A stretch of 64,000 nucleotides of DNA, from assembly GCF_013376095.1 (NCBI RefSeq), contig NZ_JAAMFN010000004.1:1-64000 (forward strand), written 5' to 3'. Below the pieces are notes generated by a model that was given only the letters and a program-made list of their open reading frames with translations, was not told the DNA's origin and made no database searches. Positions 63,118 through 64,000 of this stretch are shown piece after piece. Positions within the stretch are counted from its first letter, which is position 1. Each line of letters begins with the position of its first letter. The stretch is from Arthrobacter sp. SDTb3-6. Lineage in GTDB: Bacteria; Actinomycetota; Actinomycetes; Actinomycetales; Micrococcaceae. The position numbers and the translations under genes are program-made.

Positions 63118-63426
63118 CTACTGGGGTCTGGGCGCCTCGCCGGCGCGTTTAATGGCATGGTAGGGGGTTGAACGGCTGGAAAGAAAAAGTTCGGCAATTT
63201 CACCTGTCGTGTATGTTCCCGCCGGGTGCACAGAAACCAAGTGTGCTTCCTATGCCTTCGAGAGCTTGGGCTGCTTTCCGTTCGATTTGCCCTTTGCAGT
63301 GGCGACAGCCATGCCTTCGCGGGTTCGTGCCCGGATCATGTCCGCCTCAAATTCTGCAACCACGGCAAGACCATTGAAGAGGAATCCAGCCATGGTTTTG
63401 GGTGTGGCGTTTAGCCCCCGCGGTGT
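63118..63426 (-). pseudogene. Serine recombinase (resolvase) remnant with in-frame amber codon
   Basis: Reading on the minus strand: LFNGLAVVAEFEADMIRART, then REGMAVATAKGKSNGKQPKLSKA, a TAG at 63252-63250, and in the same frame EAHLVSVHPAGTYTTGEIAE with a helix-turn-helix ending RSTPYHAIKRAGEA. This is the C-terminal half of a Tn3/Hin-like resolvase. At the TAG a Gln (CAG) is expected, so one base change made the stop. The catalytic N-terminal half with the nucleophile Ser is missing. Inactive. Confidence 0.75.
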
Positions 63427-63532
63427 CGCCGGGGATGACTTTGACCGGCCATGATCTCGCCGCCAGTGCGGACAGGGCGCGGCCCGGACGTGGGCAAGCG
63501 CCGGCGGCCCGCCGGGCCGGGGCATCCTGGTC

Positions 63533-63845
63533 ATGACCAAGCCTGGCTGCCTGGCCCGGTCGTTGCGCGATGCAGAGGGAATTGCCGACGAGCTCGTCCG
63601 CCGCGAGGCCAATCCCACCATCGGTGGCCCTTGCCCACGCCCCCACCGATCCCGTGCGCAGTCTGCTCTTCAATGTTCTTCCCATGACTGCAGAATTTAC
63701 GGCGGGGCTGATCCGGGATCGAACCCGAGAAGGCCTGGCCGTCGACACGGCAAAGGGCAAGCTTCGCGGAAAGCATCTCCAGCCATTAAAGGCACAGGAA
63801 TCAAACTTGGTTTCTGTGCAGCGGCCGGGAACGCATCCACGCTGA
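63533..63845 (+). pseudogene. Second serine recombinase remnant, frameshifted, opposite strand
   Basis: Frame one reads LARSLRDAEGIADELVRRE; after a shift near 63628 another frame reads PTDPVRSLLFNVLPMTAEFT followed by LIRDRTREGLAVDTAKGKLR, then breaks at GTHPR and a stop. It is homologous to the remnant at 63118-63426 but lies in the other direction, with N-terminal parts facing each other. The catalytic serine region and the helix-turn-helix are both missing. Confidence 0.72.
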
Positions 63846-63861
63846 CAGCGGCGCAGGGACC

Positions 63862-63990
63862 ATGTACGCCAGCGGGCTCCCGCAGGCGGCTGCCCTGGAC
63901 GCGGTCACCCGGCAGGGCCGGCAGACTTACCTGCGCCGGCCGGACGGCATCTGCCTCGACCGGCTGACGCGTGACTGCGACGACGCCTAG
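63862..63990 (+). CDS. Small unrecognised ORF (42 aa) at the window edge
   Basis: ATG at 63862 to TAG at 63988, reading MYASGLPQAAALDAVTRQGR and ending DRLTRDCDDA. No family is recognised and no ribosome site is convincing. It may be the end of a gene whose start was destroyed with the adjacent recombinase remnant. Confidence 0.2.
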   Translation: MYASGLPQAAALDAVTRQGRQTYLRRPDGICLDRLTRDCDDA

Positions 63991-64000
63991 GCCATCACCG

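Noticed and set aside
62032-63252. Recoding or readthrough of TAG as a real genetic feature
   Set aside because: Other genes end normally in TAG, the surroundings are full of gene remnants, and no suppressor tRNA is visible.
1-64000. tRNA, rRNA and riboswitch genes
   Set aside because: No T-loop GGTTCRANYCC with matching arms and no conserved riboswitch core could be followed by eye. A covariance search would be needed to exclude a weak ncRNA.

Overview
The window is high-GC DNA from an actinobacterium, most likely a member of the Micrococcaceae close to Arthrobacter. This is inferred from very GC-rich codon use with many GTG starts, an actinobacterial acyl-CoA carboxylase with alpha, beta and epsilon subunits, two mycothiol-dependent maleylpyruvate-isomerase-family proteins, a HelR/HelD-type RNA polymerase helicase with a rifamycin-associated promoter element, and a WXG100 secretion locus. 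No rRNA, tRNA or CRISPR array was recognised.

Left part (1-28.2 kb), chromosomal housekeeping and transport. It holds an assimilatory nitrate pair (truncated nitrate reductase and NarK), an MHS-family symporter, and the biotin carboxylase/biotin carrier subunit of an acyl-CoA carboxylase, with its beta and epsilon subunits about 15 kb further on and birA divergent from them. It also holds Maf, a drug-efflux MFS pump with an unusual C-terminal tail plus its TetR regulator, an MMPL exporter with its own TetR, a DAACS symporter, a DUF885 protein, a FUSC protein, a birA-PH domain-adenylate cyclase overlapping cluster, an SGNH lipoprotein and a PHB-depolymerase-like esterase. Between genes lie several families of strong palindromic elements and one scar with remnants of a MarR and an SDR gene.

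Central part (28.4-57.7 kb), the most striking feature. Two tandem paralogous genes encode envelope proteins of about 2,040 residues, each with an N-terminal membrane segment, a propeller-like region, about eleven 95-residue Ig/cadherin-like repeats, five fibronectin-III-like domains and a cysteine-containing tail that differs between the copies. A tightly overlapping operon follows: MoxR ATPase, DUF58, a transglutaminase-fold membrane protein whose catalytic cysteine position is Asp, a zinc ribbon-RDD-FHA protein, a PP2C phosphatase, a zinc ribbon-FHA protein, a receptor Ser/Thr kinase, an FHA protein with a winged-helix-like half, and a type VII secretion motor (ubiquitin-like + FHA + two TM + three FtsK/SpoIIIE domains). 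A WXG100 protein follows under its own leader. No EccB, EccD, EccE or mycosin is present, so this looks like a non-canonical type VII-like system wired to a kinase/phosphatase/FHA circuit and linked to giant surface proteins.

Right part (57.8-64 kb). It holds a second MDMPI-family protein, a helR homologue whose -35 box lies in a perfect palindrome resembling the rifamycin-associated element, a DMT permease, and then a gene graveyard: an antitoxin-like gene with an in-frame amber codon and two head-to-head remnants of serine recombinases, one also carrying an in-frame amber codon.
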